NCBI RefSeq assembly: GCF_003347515.1
Contig: NZ_QEII01000255.1
Span: 1-40,888 of the forward strand
DNA length: 40,888 bases
Direction of reading: 5' to 3'
Source: Rhodoferax ferrireducens
GTDB lineage: Bacteria; Pseudomonadota; Gammaproteobacteria; Burkholderiales; Burkholderiaceae_C
The notes under the pieces are model-generated. The model saw nothing but the letters and a program-made list of their open reading frames with translations. It made no database searches and was not told the DNA's origin. Positions 16,942-26,204 of the stretch are shown here, piece by piece. The translations under genes and the position numbers were made by a program. Each line of letters starts with the position of its first letter. Within the stretch, counting starts at the first letter, position 1.

Positions 16942-17204
16942 AGCACGGCGGTGCGATCGCGCTAGGCCGTTGAGAGCTGCTCCCAAAAGACGCGACTTCT
17001 CAGGCACGATCGTGGCACCCGATTAAGACGACGAGTGAACGGCTTGGCCTAGTGGTGTTGGTATGAGAGGCTGCTTCAAACATCCGCTATGCAAGTAGAC
17101 TAGTGGTCTCGCCGGACGGGAAGTGGTTTTACTTTGCCGAGAGCGTCGTGAACAGAAATATACCTTTCGTCTATGAAAATTATCCTGTGGGGCTAAGATT
17201 TTGG

Positions 17205-17705
17205 TCACGCAGGCAGCGCGATAACTGCATCCAGCTCAATCTCGATCCATGCTGAATCCGGCAGACTGCTAACCCCGACGGCGGTGCGCGCAGGAAGGGG
17301 ATGCCCTGGAAAGACAATTTGCAATAGTTCTGATGCCGCATCCAAAACCGCCGTATGCCCTGTGAAATTTGAACCCGATCGAATGAATCCACGAAGGCGG
17401 ACCACTTGGCACGAAGGTGACAGCACGCCGCCCGCAGCCATGCGAAGAGCCGCAAGGCAGTTCAGCATTGCCACCCGCGCTGCGTTTCGTGCCTCCTCCA
17501 GATTCTCCACGCCTTCGCTAATCCCCTGAAGAGCCTTACCGCCAATGCGACAAGTTTGACCGCTGACGAACACAACATGTTTGGTTCCTAGCGCTACTTC
17601 ACAGAAAGGGGCATAGGCTCCGCGGGCGTGAGGCGCTGGCGGAAGCTCCAAGCCGTGTTGCACTAAAAACTCTTCCAGCGAAAGCGCGTTCACAAGACAC
17701 TCCAT
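17205..17705 (-). CDS. RidA-family (YjgF/YER057c/UK114) protein
   Basis: This 166-residue protein has the RidA fold: ARGAYAPFCEVALGTKHVVFVSGQT near the start, NLEEARNAARVAMLNCLAAL in the middle, and a C-terminal PARTAVGVSSLPDSAWIEIELDAVIAL. In RidA the Arg of the PARTAV segment binds the carboxylate of enamine/imine intermediates, and this Arg is present. Its start overlaps the PhzF-like gene by 16 bp. A GTG at 17693 that forms GTGA with the upstream stop is an alternative. Translational coupling suggests a joint pathway, perhaps deamination of a nitrogenous ring-cleavage product, which is inference. Confidence 0.85.
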   Translation of the reverse strand: MECLVNALSLEEFLVQHGLELPPAPHARGAYAPFCEVALGTKHVVFVSGQTCRIGGKALQGISEGVENLEEARNAARVAMLNCLAALRMAAGGVLSPSCQVVRLRGFIRSGSNFTGHTAVLDAASELLQIVFPGHPLPARTAVGVSSLPDSAWIEIELDAVIALPA

Positions 17706-18553
17706 TCCACACGACCACTGAGCCAGCATCCTTGAATGTGTCCGTCTGGATTGAATCGGCCGCGGATCACGATAGCAGACGGGCACCCCATGGCATCGCC
17801 CTGTCGCACAGTGCAGGCCGCCGGAGCGTCGGGGCTGCCTGCGGGCACCACGCCGACATTAACCAGATATCCCCAAAGCGCAGCGGCGGCAATACCGGTG
17901 GCAGCGTCTTCGGCGTATCCGGACGCTCGTGGAAACTGCCGAGCGAAGACAGTAGTACCTGTAACACGCGTTTCATCCAAATAAAACGGATAAAGCCCTG
18001 TGGATCCGATTTCCTTGCAAAGCCCCTCCATAGCCGAAAAATCGGGCTGAAGGCCATGCAAAAAATCTGCTGTCGGCAGTTCCACCAGGGTCTTGATCCG
18101 GCTGGTAGCTGCGTTGATCATGGTTACGTAGTTCATGTTCGGCGGTAACCGGAGCACGTCGGCGACGCGCTGTCGATGATGGTCCGACAGCTCATGAACC
18201 TGCACTGGGGGCTGCGACACCCATACCTGCTGTGCGGGTTCATCCCACAGCGCATCTACCGGGCCGCTCAACGTTTCTATCCGAGCCGTTGGATTTTCCC
18301 AGAGACCCAATTGACGCATGGCCCACAATGTGCCCACCGTCGCATGTCCACACATCTCCATTTCATGACAGGGCACGAAAAATCTGAAGCGCCAGTCTGC
18401 CGATTCTGACGACGGTGGAACCACGAAAGCCGATTCGTGCCCAAACTGGCGGGCAATGTCGAGCATTTGGGATGACGTCATTTGGGAGGCATCCACCACC
18501 AATGGCACAGGATTTCCTCCGGACGGCCCATTGACAAAAACCCGAATGCCCAT
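17690..18553 (-). CDS. PhzF-family isomerase/epimerase
   Basis: This 287-residue protein shows the two-lobed PhzF/DapF-like pattern. The GPSGGNPVPLVV motif is at the start, followed by the catalytic Glu in GHESAFVVPP, CGHATVGTLWAM, and the second-lobe AEDAATGIAAAALWGYLV. These enzymes isomerise or epimerise small acids, as in phenazine synthesis. The start is uncertain: ATG 18553 gives the normal N-terminus, GTG 18580 is also possible, and the longer frame overlaps the binding-protein gene. It lies 37 bp after the Bug gene and overlaps the RidA gene, so the three form an operon. Confidence 0.85.
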   Translation of the reverse strand: MGIRVFVNGPSGGNPVPLVVDASQMTSSQMLDIARQFGHESAFVVPPSSESADWRFRFFVPCHEMEMCGHATVGTLWAMRQLGLWENPTARIETLSGPVDALWDEPAQQVWVSQPPVQVHELSDHHRQRVADVLRLPPNMNYVTMINAATSRIKTLVELPTADFLHGLQPDFSAMEGLCKEIGSTGLYPFYLDETRVTGTTVFARQFPRASGYAEDAATGIAAAALWGYLVNVGVVPAGSPDAPAACTVRQGDAMGCPSAIVIRGRFNPDGHIQGCWLSGRVEWSVL

Positions 18554-18590
18554 CACCGATGGTGGCGGTTCACTCTGCACATCATGAGAA

Positions 18591-19571
18591 TCAGTCAACT
18601 TTAGCTCCCACAGACGTGGCGATCTTTCCCCAATACGCAATATCCTTGACGACAGCAGCCCGCATGGTTTCCGGCGATGCAGGATTAGCATTGATACCCT
18701 TGCTTGCAAGGTCGGCCGCGACGGCTCGGTCTGACAACACTTTGTTCAATGCACTATTGAATTTATTCACGATAGCTTTTGGTGTGCCTTTCGGGAAGGC
18801 GATGCCGTACCACAAGGTCTGATCGAAGTTGGGAACGCCCTGCTGCGCAAAAGTCGGAATGCCCGGCAAAAGTGCGTTGGACGCGGTAGCGGCGACAGCG
18901 ACCAACTGTCCGGATCGAATGAAAGGCGACAGACCCAGGGGATTGTCAAAAAGTATTTGCACCTGGCCACCTACGAGATCGGCATACGCGGGCGCCGCTC
19001 CCCGGTACGGAACATGGACCAGTGGGACTCCGGCAACCTCCTTGAACTTTTCACCCATAAGCTGGGAAACGGTGCCCGCTCCCACAGAGCCAAAACTGTA
19101 CTGCCGGGGATTCTTCCTCAGTGTCGCAATGAGTGTCTTGATATCCGGCGCTTTCAGCGAAGGATGCACCGCAAGCACGTAGGGCGAGGTGCCGATAAAC
19201 CCGACATATTCAAAATCCTTTGTCGGATCGTAGGGTACTTGCCTGAATACGCTCACGCTTACGGCGTGGGTGCTGGTGGTGGCAACTCCCATGGTGTAGC
19301 CGTCCGGTGCAGCCTTCGCGACCATCGCCGAGCCAATGGTGCCGCCTGCTCCGCTTCGGTTGTCGATGATGATCGGCTGCCCCAGTTCTTTCTGCAACAA
19401 AGACTGTATGGCGCGAATGACCAAGTCGGTCCCTCCGCCGGCGGGAAAAGGAACAATGACCGTTAAGGGTCGAGTCGGCCAACTTTGGGGGAATGCGCCA
19501 GTGGCGACGCTTGCGAGGGCCAGCGCAAGGAATACACGCTTTAAAGGGATCGTATAAGAAAGGAAGGACAT
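18591..19571 (-). CDS. Tripartite tricarboxylate transporter binding protein (Bug/TctC)
   Basis: This 326-residue periplasmic binding protein has a signal peptide (about residues 1-29, ending VATGAFPQS). The Bug pattern follows: PTRPLTVIVPFPAGGGTDLVIRAI, IIIDNRSGAGGTIGSAMVAKAAPDGYTM, a HVPYRGAAPAYADLVGGQVQ motif and a C-terminal GTPKAIVNKFNSALNKVL. Bug proteins bind carboxylates or aromatic acids, and orphan Bugs without TctAB membrane parts are abundant in Burkholderiales. It heads the Bug-PhzF-RidA operon and lies downstream of a co-directional AraC gene, so it may sense or import the pathway substrate. Confidence 0.9.
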   Translation of the reverse strand: MSFLSYTIPLKRVFLALALASVATGAFPQSWPTRPLTVIVPFPAGGGTDLVIRAIQSLLQKELGQPIIIDNRSGAGGTIGSAMVAKAAPDGYTMGVATTSTHAVSVSVFRQVPYDPTKDFEYVGFIGTSPYVLAVHPSLKAPDIKTLIATLRKNPRQYSFGSVGAGTVSQLMGEKFKEVAGVPLVHVPYRGAAPAYADLVGGQVQILFDNPLGLSPFIRSGQLVAVAATASNALLPGIPTFAQQGVPNFDQTLWYGIAFPKGTPKAIVNKFNSALNKVLSDRAVAADLASKGINANPASPETMRAAVVKDIAYWGKIATSVGAKVD

Positions 19572-19687
19572 GGCAACTCCTGAGGGAATGGAGAAGGCAT
19601 GCTAAGAGTCTTAACGCGACCAGTAAAACCTGGACGCGACATCGTGCGATCCATTTTGCGACGGCGCATGTTGGCAGTCGCCTTACT

Positions 19688-20458
19688 TCATGATCCCACG
19701 TCGTGCAAGAGTCGGGTTAAATGTCCGCTTGTGGAAAAACCGAGGCGCTCACTGGCGTCAGCCAATGACAGCCCTTCCTCGGTCATCAACCTACGAGCCT
19801 GCGAGGCCAGTAGGCGTCGCCGCACCGTAACAGGGCTTTCTAACATTTCCTGCTTGCATGCGCGCTGTAGCTGGCGTATGGAGACGCCCAACTCAGAGGC
19901 GACGGCGTTCACCGACGGAAGAAGCACTTCGAGCTGCAGAGCCTTCGCAAAACACCGTACCATCTTTTGAGCCAGAGACGGGCCTCCGGCGGCGGGTGCC
20001 AGGGGCCTCGCAGACGCAAGTTGCGTGATGATCGCGCTCACCAAAAACGTAGTGCTTTTTCTGGAGAGCGATGGCGCAACCAGTGCATCCAGCATGGCCA
20101 CAGCGGCGCCATCGAGCAATACCGCGCCGGAGTGTCGGCAATTCCGCAGTAGCTCAGGTGCCAGATAGAGTTCCGCATGATGCTGTCGGCCAGTGACAGA
20201 TGTTGTCCGATGCGCTGTGTTGGGGGGGAGCAGGATGGCTGCATTTCGCACTAATTTGACTGTATGAGCTTCTGACAGCTGCTCGCCAGTTTGATCAAGC
20301 CAAGAGGTGCTGAGGCCGCCAAACTGAGGCCATAACAGCATGGCGCAGTCGTGGGTGTGCCATTTGAATTGGTAGCCGGCCTGGCGGTTTTGCCGCAAGG
20401 CGAAACCCTCTTGCTCGACCAACCCTAGCTTGGAAGAAAGAGATGTGGCTACTGGCAT
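19688..20458 (-). CDS. AraC-family regulator with cupin domain
   Basis: This 256-residue protein starts behind AAAGGGGG. An N-terminal cupin (about residues 20-110; GYQFKWHTHDCAMLLWPQFGG, then LLPPNTAHRTT) is followed by a C-terminal HTH_18 region (about 160-255; NAVASELGVSIRQLQRACKQEMLESPVTVRRRLLASQARRLM and LADASERLGFSTSGHLTRLL). It lies 116 bp upstream of the Bug-PhzF-RidA operon and runs in the same direction, so it may regulate it or be part of the same transcript. The ISNCY-like element is inserted shortly upstream, which may alter its promoter. Confidence 0.85.
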   Translation of the reverse strand: MPVATSLSSKLGLVEQEGFALRQNRQAGYQFKWHTHDCAMLLWPQFGGLSTSWLDQTGEQLSEAHTVKLVRNAAILLPPNTAHRTTSVTGRQHHAELYLAPELLRNCRHSGAVLLDGAAVAMLDALVAPSLSRKSTTFLVSAIITQLASARPLAPAAGGPSLAQKMVRCFAKALQLEVLLPSVNAVASELGVSIRQLQRACKQEMLESPVTVRRRLLASQARRLMTEEGLSLADASERLGFSTSGHLTRLLHDVGS

Positions 20459-20526
20459 GAAAACCCCCTTTCATCAATTGGTGACCTTCAGGTCGAAATG
20501 TACCGACTTGTAGAGCAAAGAGTCAA

Positions 20527-20541
20527 GTCCGAACTAAATAA
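20527..20541 (+). repeat. Left 15-bp flanking direct repeat of the ISNCY-like element
   Basis: GTCCGAACTAAATAA abuts the element's left end. GTCCGAACAAAATAA (22206-22220) abuts its right end. They differ at one base. The position directly against both ends suggests a target-site duplication that has since changed at one base. Confidence 0.65.
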
Positions 20542-22205
20542 TGACAGCGCAAAGTCGTAATGTCCCCTTTTGACCAGATTCAAATGTCCCCTTTCTTGTT
20601 AAGGGGCGATTCAATGGCAGAGGTGGTACAGATGAGTTTGAAAGAAGCGGATCGATACGCGGTGATTCTGCAGGTCATTGAACGCACCATGGCCCAGTCA
20701 GACGCTGCGTTGTGGCTGAACATCTCGGTACGCCAAGTCAAACGTCTGGTACGCGCAATACGCCAGGACGGAGCGCAGGGCGCTGTTTCCAAGCGCTGGG
20801 GTGTTCCCAGCAACCGCCGAATATCGCTGTCCGTTCGGGACCGGTTTGTGGGCCTGGTGCGCGAGCATTACGCTGACTTTGGCCCCACTCTGGCGTGCGT
20901 GGGGCGCGACAATCATTCTGACCGGTCCAGCACGGCTACACGGGCAGCGCCGAGACACTGCGCGGCTGGATGATGGAGGCCGGGTTATGGAAGGCCAAGC
21001 GCTCGCGGGTCAGGCACATTCACAGCCCCCGTGAGCGGCGCAGCCGCTTGGGCGAGCTGGTGCAAATTGACGGCAGTCCCCACGCCTGGTTTGAAGACCG
21101 TGCAGGCAAATGCTGCCTGATCGCCTTCATTGACGATGCCACCGGGGAACTGATGCAGGCGTGCTTCTACCCGGTGGAGAGCACCAACGCCTACCTGCAC
21201 AGCTTGCAGTGCTACGTGGGCACCCATGGCCGCCCGCTGGCGCTGTACAGCGACCGCCACAGCATCTTCACCAAACACGACCCCGAGGATCCTGTGCCCA
21301 CGCAGTTCGAGCGGGCTGTGGGAGATCTCAACATCGAGTCCATCCTGGCCTACTCACCCCAGGCCAAGGGGCGTGTGGAGCGTGCGTTTCAGACGCTGCA
21401 AGATCGTTTGGTCAAGGCCATACGACTGGCCAGGATCAGCACCATTGAGGCTGCCAACGCCTGGCTACCCCAGTATCTGGCGCAGCACAATGCCCGTTTT
21501 AAGCGAGTGGCCGCAGACGGCGCCAATGCGCACCGGATCTATGAGGGCGATGCACAGGCGCTGGCTCGCATCTGTGCCCATCACTACGAGCGCAGGCTGT
21601 CCAAGACACTGACCTGCCAGTTCATGGGCCGGCTTCTGGTGCTCATCACACGCCCAGAGCAGCCGCGCTACGCGCTGCGCGCGCAAACCATCAAGGTCGT
21701 TGAGCATTTGGACGGCAAACTCGAACTGCTGTGGGGCTCTGAGGCCTTGCCCTTCAAGACGTTTGAGCGCCATCAGCATCTGAGCGCGACTCGCGTGGCT
21801 GACGACAAGCTGCTCAATGCACGAGTCGATGATGTGCTGGCCAAAGAGGCGGTGAGGCTGCGCAAACTGCAAGCCAAAGTCGCCTCGCAGAATGCATCAA
21901 GGCAATCCCGCTCCACAGCCTGATCGGGCTTGAGCGAAGAAACGCCAGTTCACGCGCATCAGGTGCACGCGCCCGCCGTGGATAACTGACCTGCCCACAC
22001 CACAAGGGCGTGGACAGCCGGCGAGTACGCCGGTGCGTCAGTTACCCACCGCTCCTCGATCCTTCGCCTTCGGCCTGACGCGCTCGCGCTTGCCAACAGC
22101 CATTGAAATAAAAGTCAGACCGCAATATCCGAACTTCGATCCGCCAACTCAAAAGGGGACATTTCTACTTTGCGCAAAAGGGGACATTTCAATTTTGGGT
22201 TGACA
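20542..22205 (+). mobile_element. ISNCY-like insertion sequence with doubled terminal boxes
   Basis: The 1664-bp element has ends that align as inverted repeats beginning TGnCA. Each end holds two copies of the box AATGTCCCCTTT about 25 bp apart: left at 20559-20570 and just after 20580, right as complements around 22151-22163 and 22177-22189. It is flanked by 15-bp direct repeats with one mismatch. The single transposase gene is frameshifted. Family naming comes from recognising the transposase and was not searched. Confidence 0.75.
20614..21923 (+). pseudogene. ISNCY-family transposase with a one-base deletion
   Basis: The first frame from ATG 20614 encodes an HTH-bearing N-terminus (DAALWLNISVRQVKRLVRAI, then GPTLAC) and runs into wrong frame. 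The rest is in another frame from about 20922 (QHGYTGSAETLRGWMMEAG onward). Restoring one base near 20926 joins them into about 436 residues. The second part has an integrase-like DDE core: LGELVQIDGSPHAWFEDR with the first Asp, IAFIDDATGELMQACF, YSDRHSIFTKH with the second Asp, and YSPQAKGRVERAFQTLQDR with the Glu. The gene is inactive as read unless frameshifting restores it. Confidence 0.8.
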
Positions 22206-22272
22206 GTCCGAACAAAATAATCTGCCAGTACCTAGCGATTAGCGGCTAACCTGACGCTGAAACCTGACTAGA

Positions 22273-22731
22273 CTATTTCCGGCTAGTTTCCAAAATTCTG
22301 TCCCAAACCTGGGTCACCGCGCGCCGTGTATTGTTCTTGGCCCGATACGCGACGATGGATACTTCGATGTCCCAGTCGCCATCGCCAACAGCAACAAGAT
22401 TTTTCAGGCGGCCACCTTGAAATGAACTGGTGGGCAACCAGGCGATACCAAAGCCTTGTTCGGCGAGGTCTCCAAGCACGTCAGACATTGCGACCTCTAA
22501 TACCCTGAAACCGAATAGTTTCCGTGGAGCACTTTCAATTGCCGTCTCCACGACACGGGCGAAATATACGCTAGGCGAGTACATGAGCAAGGGTACTAGC
22601 TGGACAGCAGTCCCTGGCATCAAGGTTCCTTCACCATCGCTCAGGGTGCGAGATACGTAAGGTCGAATGGTTTCGGAGCCTATCTCGTAACGCTCGAAAC
22701 GAGTCGGATCAAGCTGCACCGGATGAGTGGC
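22273..22731 (-). pseudogene. 3' part of a LysR-type regulator
   Basis: About 150 residues of a LysR substrate-binding domain remain: PVQLDPTRFERYEIGSETIRPYVSR, LMYSPSVYFARVVETAI, and DLAEQGFGIAWLPTSSFQ before the stop. The HTH and first half of the effector domain are missing. The coding sequence ends abruptly near 22731, where an IS1380-type fragment in the opposite direction begins. It is a deletion remnant. Confidence 0.8.
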
Positions 22732-22738
22732 CATGTGT

Positions 22739-22860
22739 TGATTTGCCGCCAGCGCATCATCAACTATTGCGAACGCGCTGGCGTGCATTACATCGTGGGC
22801 CTGGCGCGCAATGCGCGGCTGCAGCAAATCACAGAGTTCCTGGAACTCGCCATGAAGGAC
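22739..22860 (+). mobile_element. Internal fragment of an IS1380-family transposase gene
   Basis: About 40 codons read ICRQRIINYCERAGVHYIVGLARN and continue to LELAMKD, a conserved IS1380 stretch following the first catalytic Asp. Neither end of that IS is present. It differs from the complete element at 8636-10265. It is cut by the LysR remnant on the left and the IS6 element on the right. Confidence 0.7.
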
Positions 22861-22867
22861 GAATTCG

Positions 22868-23677
22868 GGTTTTGTTGCGATAGTGGAGTCGAGACGAAAA
22901 TAGCTGCACGGTTAAACTTGTGATCAGGCCGCAAGGCTGTAGAACTGGTTAGCCGCAGACACGGGTTGACCACCGGGACAATCCAACTGTCCCTTGTGGA
23001 TCATGTGCATCGTTTCGATTCCCGCAATGATGATCCTGGCGCTCCAGAACGACTTGAATCCAAGCATCGGTCGGGTGATCCGCTTGATGGCCCGGTGGTC
23101 CTGTTCGACGATGTTGTTGAGGTACTTGTTTTGGCGCATCAAGATATCAACACAGGCGTCGGCCTTGACGCTTTCAATGGCGGCCGTGTTGGCGCCGCTC
23201 TTGTCGATGGTGATCTTTTCTGGTACGTCGTGCAGGTTGATGGCCCGTTCCAGAAATCGCCGGGCCGCAGCCAAATCGCGTTTGGCAGTGAGCCGAAAAT
23301 CCACCGTGTCGCCGGCACGATCAACGGCGCGGTAGAGATATTTCCACTGGCCTGAAACCTTGATGTAGGTCTCGTCCATGCGCCAGCTTCGACCCACGGG
23401 GTGCTTGCGCCGACGGAAAACGGCGGCCAACACCGGCAACATCTTGATTGCCCAGCGATGGACCGTGACGTGATCCACGAAAACACCGCGTTCCTGCATC
23501 ATCTCCTCGATGTTACGCAAGCTCAGCGGGTAGGCCACATACCAGCGCACGCAGGTCAACATCACCTCAAGCGGATAGTGCAACCGTTTGAGGACCTTGC
23601 GCAGCGTGCTGTTGATCAGACTTTGGCGGAAATCGAGCATGGCTCAGATTGTCGTTTATGCTTGCTGCAACAGAGCC
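22868..23677 (-). mobile_element. Complete IS6-family element
   Basis: The 810-bp element has ends reading GGTTTTGTTGC (22868) and, from the other side, GGCTCTGTTGC (ending 23677), the typical IS6/IS26 terminal form. The flanking 8 bases differ (left CGAATTCG, right GCTGGCGT), so there is no target duplication. That fits deletion or cointegrate resolution at this copy, and both neighbours are truncated IS genes. Confidence 0.85.
22924..23640 (-). CDS. IS6-family DDE transposase
   Basis: This intact 238-residue transposase is of normal family length. The N-terminal HTH region (YPLEVMLTCVRWYVAYPLSLRNIEEMMQERG) is followed by the DDE core: Asp in WRMDETYIKVSGQWKYLYRAVD, Asp in KITIDKSGANTAAI, and Glu in NIVEQDHRAIKRITRPMLGFKSF. 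It fills most of the element. Being intact, it could still form cointegrates and rearrange the surrounding accessory DNA. Confidence 0.9.
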   Translation of the reverse strand: MLDFRQSLINSTLRKVLKRLHYPLEVMLTCVRWYVAYPLSLRNIEEMMQERGVFVDHVTVHRWAIKMLPVLAAVFRRRKHPVGRSWRMDETYIKVSGQWKYLYRAVDRAGDTVDFRLTAKRDLAAARRFLERAINLHDVPEKITIDKSGANTAAIESVKADACVDILMRQNKYLNNIVEQDHRAIKRITRPMLGFKSFWSARIIIAGIETMHMIHKGQLDCPGGQPVSAANQFYSLAA

Positions 23678-24320
23678 GCTGGCGTGGCCCTGTCCCACGG
23701 CATCAACACCAACATCGTGCACCGATGGCTGCGAGAGCGCATCCCGTCTGCGCTGGTGGTTCCGTCGCAGGCATTCGTGCCCGTCACACTCGATGAGTCG
23801 GCGCCAGCGCCCACACCACAAGTAGCGCCAGACATCCGGGTAGAGGTGCACCGCGCCAATGCAACCATCGTCGTGAAGTGGCCGCTGCAGCCAGGCGGCG
23901 CTTGCGCCGCCTGGCTGCGCGAGTGGTTACGATGATCCGCATTGATGCCGTGTGGCTGGCAACCGTTCTCATGGACATGCGCGCCGCGGCCGTCAGGCTA
24001 AAGACTCTCTGCATTATGGAGGGCCTTCCATAAGCGGCGCAACTGGTTGTTTGCCGACACGGTGGCCGGCGCCAACGCGAGCGCCAACCTGTACTCGTTG
24101 CTGCAGACCTGCAAGGTCAACAGCATCAACGGATACGACTACCTCCAGGCGCTGTTCGTCGCGCTGCCGAACGCGCAGACCGCCGATGATTACGAGGCGC
24201 TGCTGCCCTGGCGCATCAAGTTGCCGGCGGCGTGAGCCCGCGCTCGTTGGCGCGGTATCGCATGTGCATCCATCACATTTGATATTTCGGCGCAAGGGGC
24301 GGGGTTAAAAGACCGCTTAC
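23678..24320 (+). mobile_element. Decayed IS66-family element
   Basis: The 3' part of tnpA (HGINTNIVHRWLRERIPSALVVPSQAF to AAWLREWLR, stop at 23935) is followed, overlapping by ATGA, by about 20 codons of tnpB (MIRIDAVWLATVLMDMRA). After a large deletion comes the last part of tnpC (RRNWLFADTVAGANASANLYSLLQT to WRIKLPAA, stop at 24235). The right terminus reads GTAAGCGGTC on the minus strand at about 24320. The 5' end was removed by the IS6 element. It is non-functional. Confidence 0.8.
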
Positions 24321-24871
24321 GGTCATTTGTTCATTCTGGACTACGCGCATCGTCATCTTCTCTCATCAAAACATCACCATTTCCGAACCTCCCATATCAA
24401 CGTTTGAGAGGGAAAAGGGTGGACTGATTGCAGGATTTTTGATGCGTATTTTCAACTCAAATTGGGCGCCAGTTCACACGCGAAAATTCTGGCCAAAACC
24501 CGGCATTGGGACATGATTTGGCAGAAAAATGGCTCAAACTGCAGGTTTTAGAAAATCTTCACTTCGACATAAGCAATGGGAACCCGCGTCGTTACGGGGG
24601 TTGAAGGGTTTTCGGTCAAGTACTATCTTGCGCGCACATCGGAACTATGGCGGCAATCGGGCAGCGGGCTCACTGCCTGTTGTTGGTCGAACGCAGATGT
24701 AGATGTCGTTGAAATCTTCGATATTGTCGACAGACAAGTTGCAAGGGTGAATGGCCGGTTTGGAGCAGCCAGTTTAGAGCCTCCTGTAGCCGCCTTCAAT
24801 CGTATGACGTGCGACGCCCACGAACGCTGCGGTTATGGCCACGGCACCGGGCGTGCCGTGGCGCTGCACGA
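24321..24871. other. 551-bp region between IS66 remnant and porin
   Basis: I see no supportable gene. A perfect 10-bp hairpin (GCCACGGCAC 24838-24847, GTGCCGTGGC 24853-24862) lies ten bases downstream of the porin stop on the minus strand and may end that transcript, although no T run follows. The AT-richer part (24330-24570) shows nothing recognisable. Confidence 0.4.
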
Positions 24872-25951
24872 TCAGAAGCGGTGGCGAATGCCCATGGCCA
24901 GCGTGTTACCACTGCTGTTGTTGGTGAGCTTGTCGTTCATCACCACGGAATAGAGGTCGGTGCGTTTGGAGAAGACGTAGTCGTAGCCCACCGAGGTCGT
25001 CAGTCGGGTACTGGAGACGCCACCGGTTTGGCGGCTACGGGCAGTTTGCCACAGCACGTTACCGGCGCCCAGCGGTACCGAAGCGCCCACGTGGATGGTG
25101 GTGAACTTGTCGTCGCTGAGGGTGGCGTAGTCCCGTTTCGTGCTGAGGAAACCTGCGCTCAGGCGGCCAAAACCGAAGGTATAGGCGGCGTTGCCCGACC
25201 AGTTCGTCATCTTGTTCAGTGCTGTGGCAGGTGTAGTGGCGGGCGCATTGCCTTTGCCAAACTGTTCTCTTGCCATGGCAAGCACCAAGGGGCCGCTGAC
25301 GTAGTACACGCCTGCGTCGGCACGGTTGCCCACACCGTTGCTTTCGCTCGGGGCCCACTGCGCTGTGAAGGTCACACCGCCCAAGTTGGGCGAGAGGTAG
25401 GTAACGGCATTGTTCCAGGCGTTGTCGGTTCCAGCTAGCGGGGCGGTCAGCGAGCGTCCGGTTGCGGCTGCCGGGGTCAGGAACTGCGTGCCTTGGCCCA
25501 CAGGGTTGACCCAGGTGTGCAGGAAGGCGGGACCGAACGCTGGAGAGTCGCCAAAGGCGTTGGTGCGTACGTAGTTCAAGAAGGCGGCCGTAGGATGGCG
25601 CCCCAGACGCACTGAGCCGACGTTCCCGCTCAAGCCCATCCACGAGGCGCGGGCGAACAGCGGGTCGGCTGCGAAGCGGCCTTGTTCACCGGTGTCAGCC
25701 CGCAAGAACATGCTCAGCGTGAAGTCTGCCTTGAGCCCACCACCCAAGTCTTCGGAACCGTCAAAGGTGAGTTGCGAGGTAGTCATGCCGCCCGAATCGA
25801 GCTTGGTCAGCCGGGTCAGCGCGCCGCTGAGCTGACGCGATGTGACGTACTCGTCGAGTACGCCGCTGAGGCGAACGCTGGATTGCGCCGACGCAGCGGC
25901 TGAGGCTACGGCCAGCGCGCCGAGCAGGGTGTGTTGTAGTGTTTTTTTCAT
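24872..25951 (-). CDS. Outer-membrane porin, Burkholderiales type (Porin_4)
   Basis: This 359-residue general porin has a signal peptide (MKKTLQHTLLGALAVASAAASAQ). The N-terminal SSVRLSGVLDEYVTS strand, the QLTFDGSEDLGGGLKADFTL strand and the loop-3-like NAFGDSP region are present, and it ends in MGIRHRF with the C-terminal Phe needed for outer-membrane assembly. It would form a trimeric channel for small solutes, plausibly the substrate of the adjacent catabolic cluster. One of four related 20-bp palindromes lies 152 bp upstream of its start. ATG 25951 is used because it begins the signal peptide. Confidence 0.9.
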   Translation of the reverse strand: MKKTLQHTLLGALAVASAAASAQSSVRLSGVLDEYVTSRQLSGALTRLTKLDSGGMTTSQLTFDGSEDLGGGLKADFTLSMFLRADTGEQGRFAADPLFARASWMGLSGNVGSVRLGRHPTAAFLNYVRTNAFGDSPAFGPAFLHTWVNPVGQGTQFLTPAAATGRSLTAPLAGTDNAWNNAVTYLSPNLGGVTFTAQWAPSESNGVGNRADAGVYYVSGPLVLAMAREQFGKGNAPATTPATALNKMTNWSGNAAYTFGFGRLSAGFLSTKRDYATLSDDKFTTIHVGASVPLGAGNVLWQTARSRQTGGVSSTRLTTSVGYDYVFSKRTDLYSVVMNDKLTNNSSGNTLAMGIRHRF

Positions 25952-26102
25952 TGTGTCTCCTGGGTTGAGGTAAAGCGAAGCTCGTAGCGCAACCTCGTGG
26001 CGCTGAAAGCGGGGGAAATTTGCCATTTAGTAAAGAGCCAGATCGCGTTGCCCGCACACGCGCTTTGTCGGAGCCCATGCAGCACACGCAGCTTGCCGAA
26101 TA

Positions 26103-26122
26103 ATAAGTGTATATGCGCGTAG
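26103..26122. promoter_or_regulatory. Operator-like site a, upstream of the porin
   Basis: ATAAGTGTATATGCGCGTAG aligns with three other sites in the window. It shares a 15-bp core (GTGTATATGCGCGTA) exactly with site c at 29588. It is 152 bp upstream of the porin start. It is the probable binding site of the cluster's MarR regulator (inferred). Confidence 0.55.
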
Positions 26123-26204
26123 TGTCAAGCGACATCAGGAACCCCGGCGCCCTGCAAGAAGTCCTGAGCATCGTTGAGGCCAGAAAGCACGAGAGAAGGA
26201 TCAC

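Noticed and set aside
24576..25438. Plus-strand ORFs opposite the porin 3' end
   Set aside because: No start signals. The porin on the minus strand has full family features.
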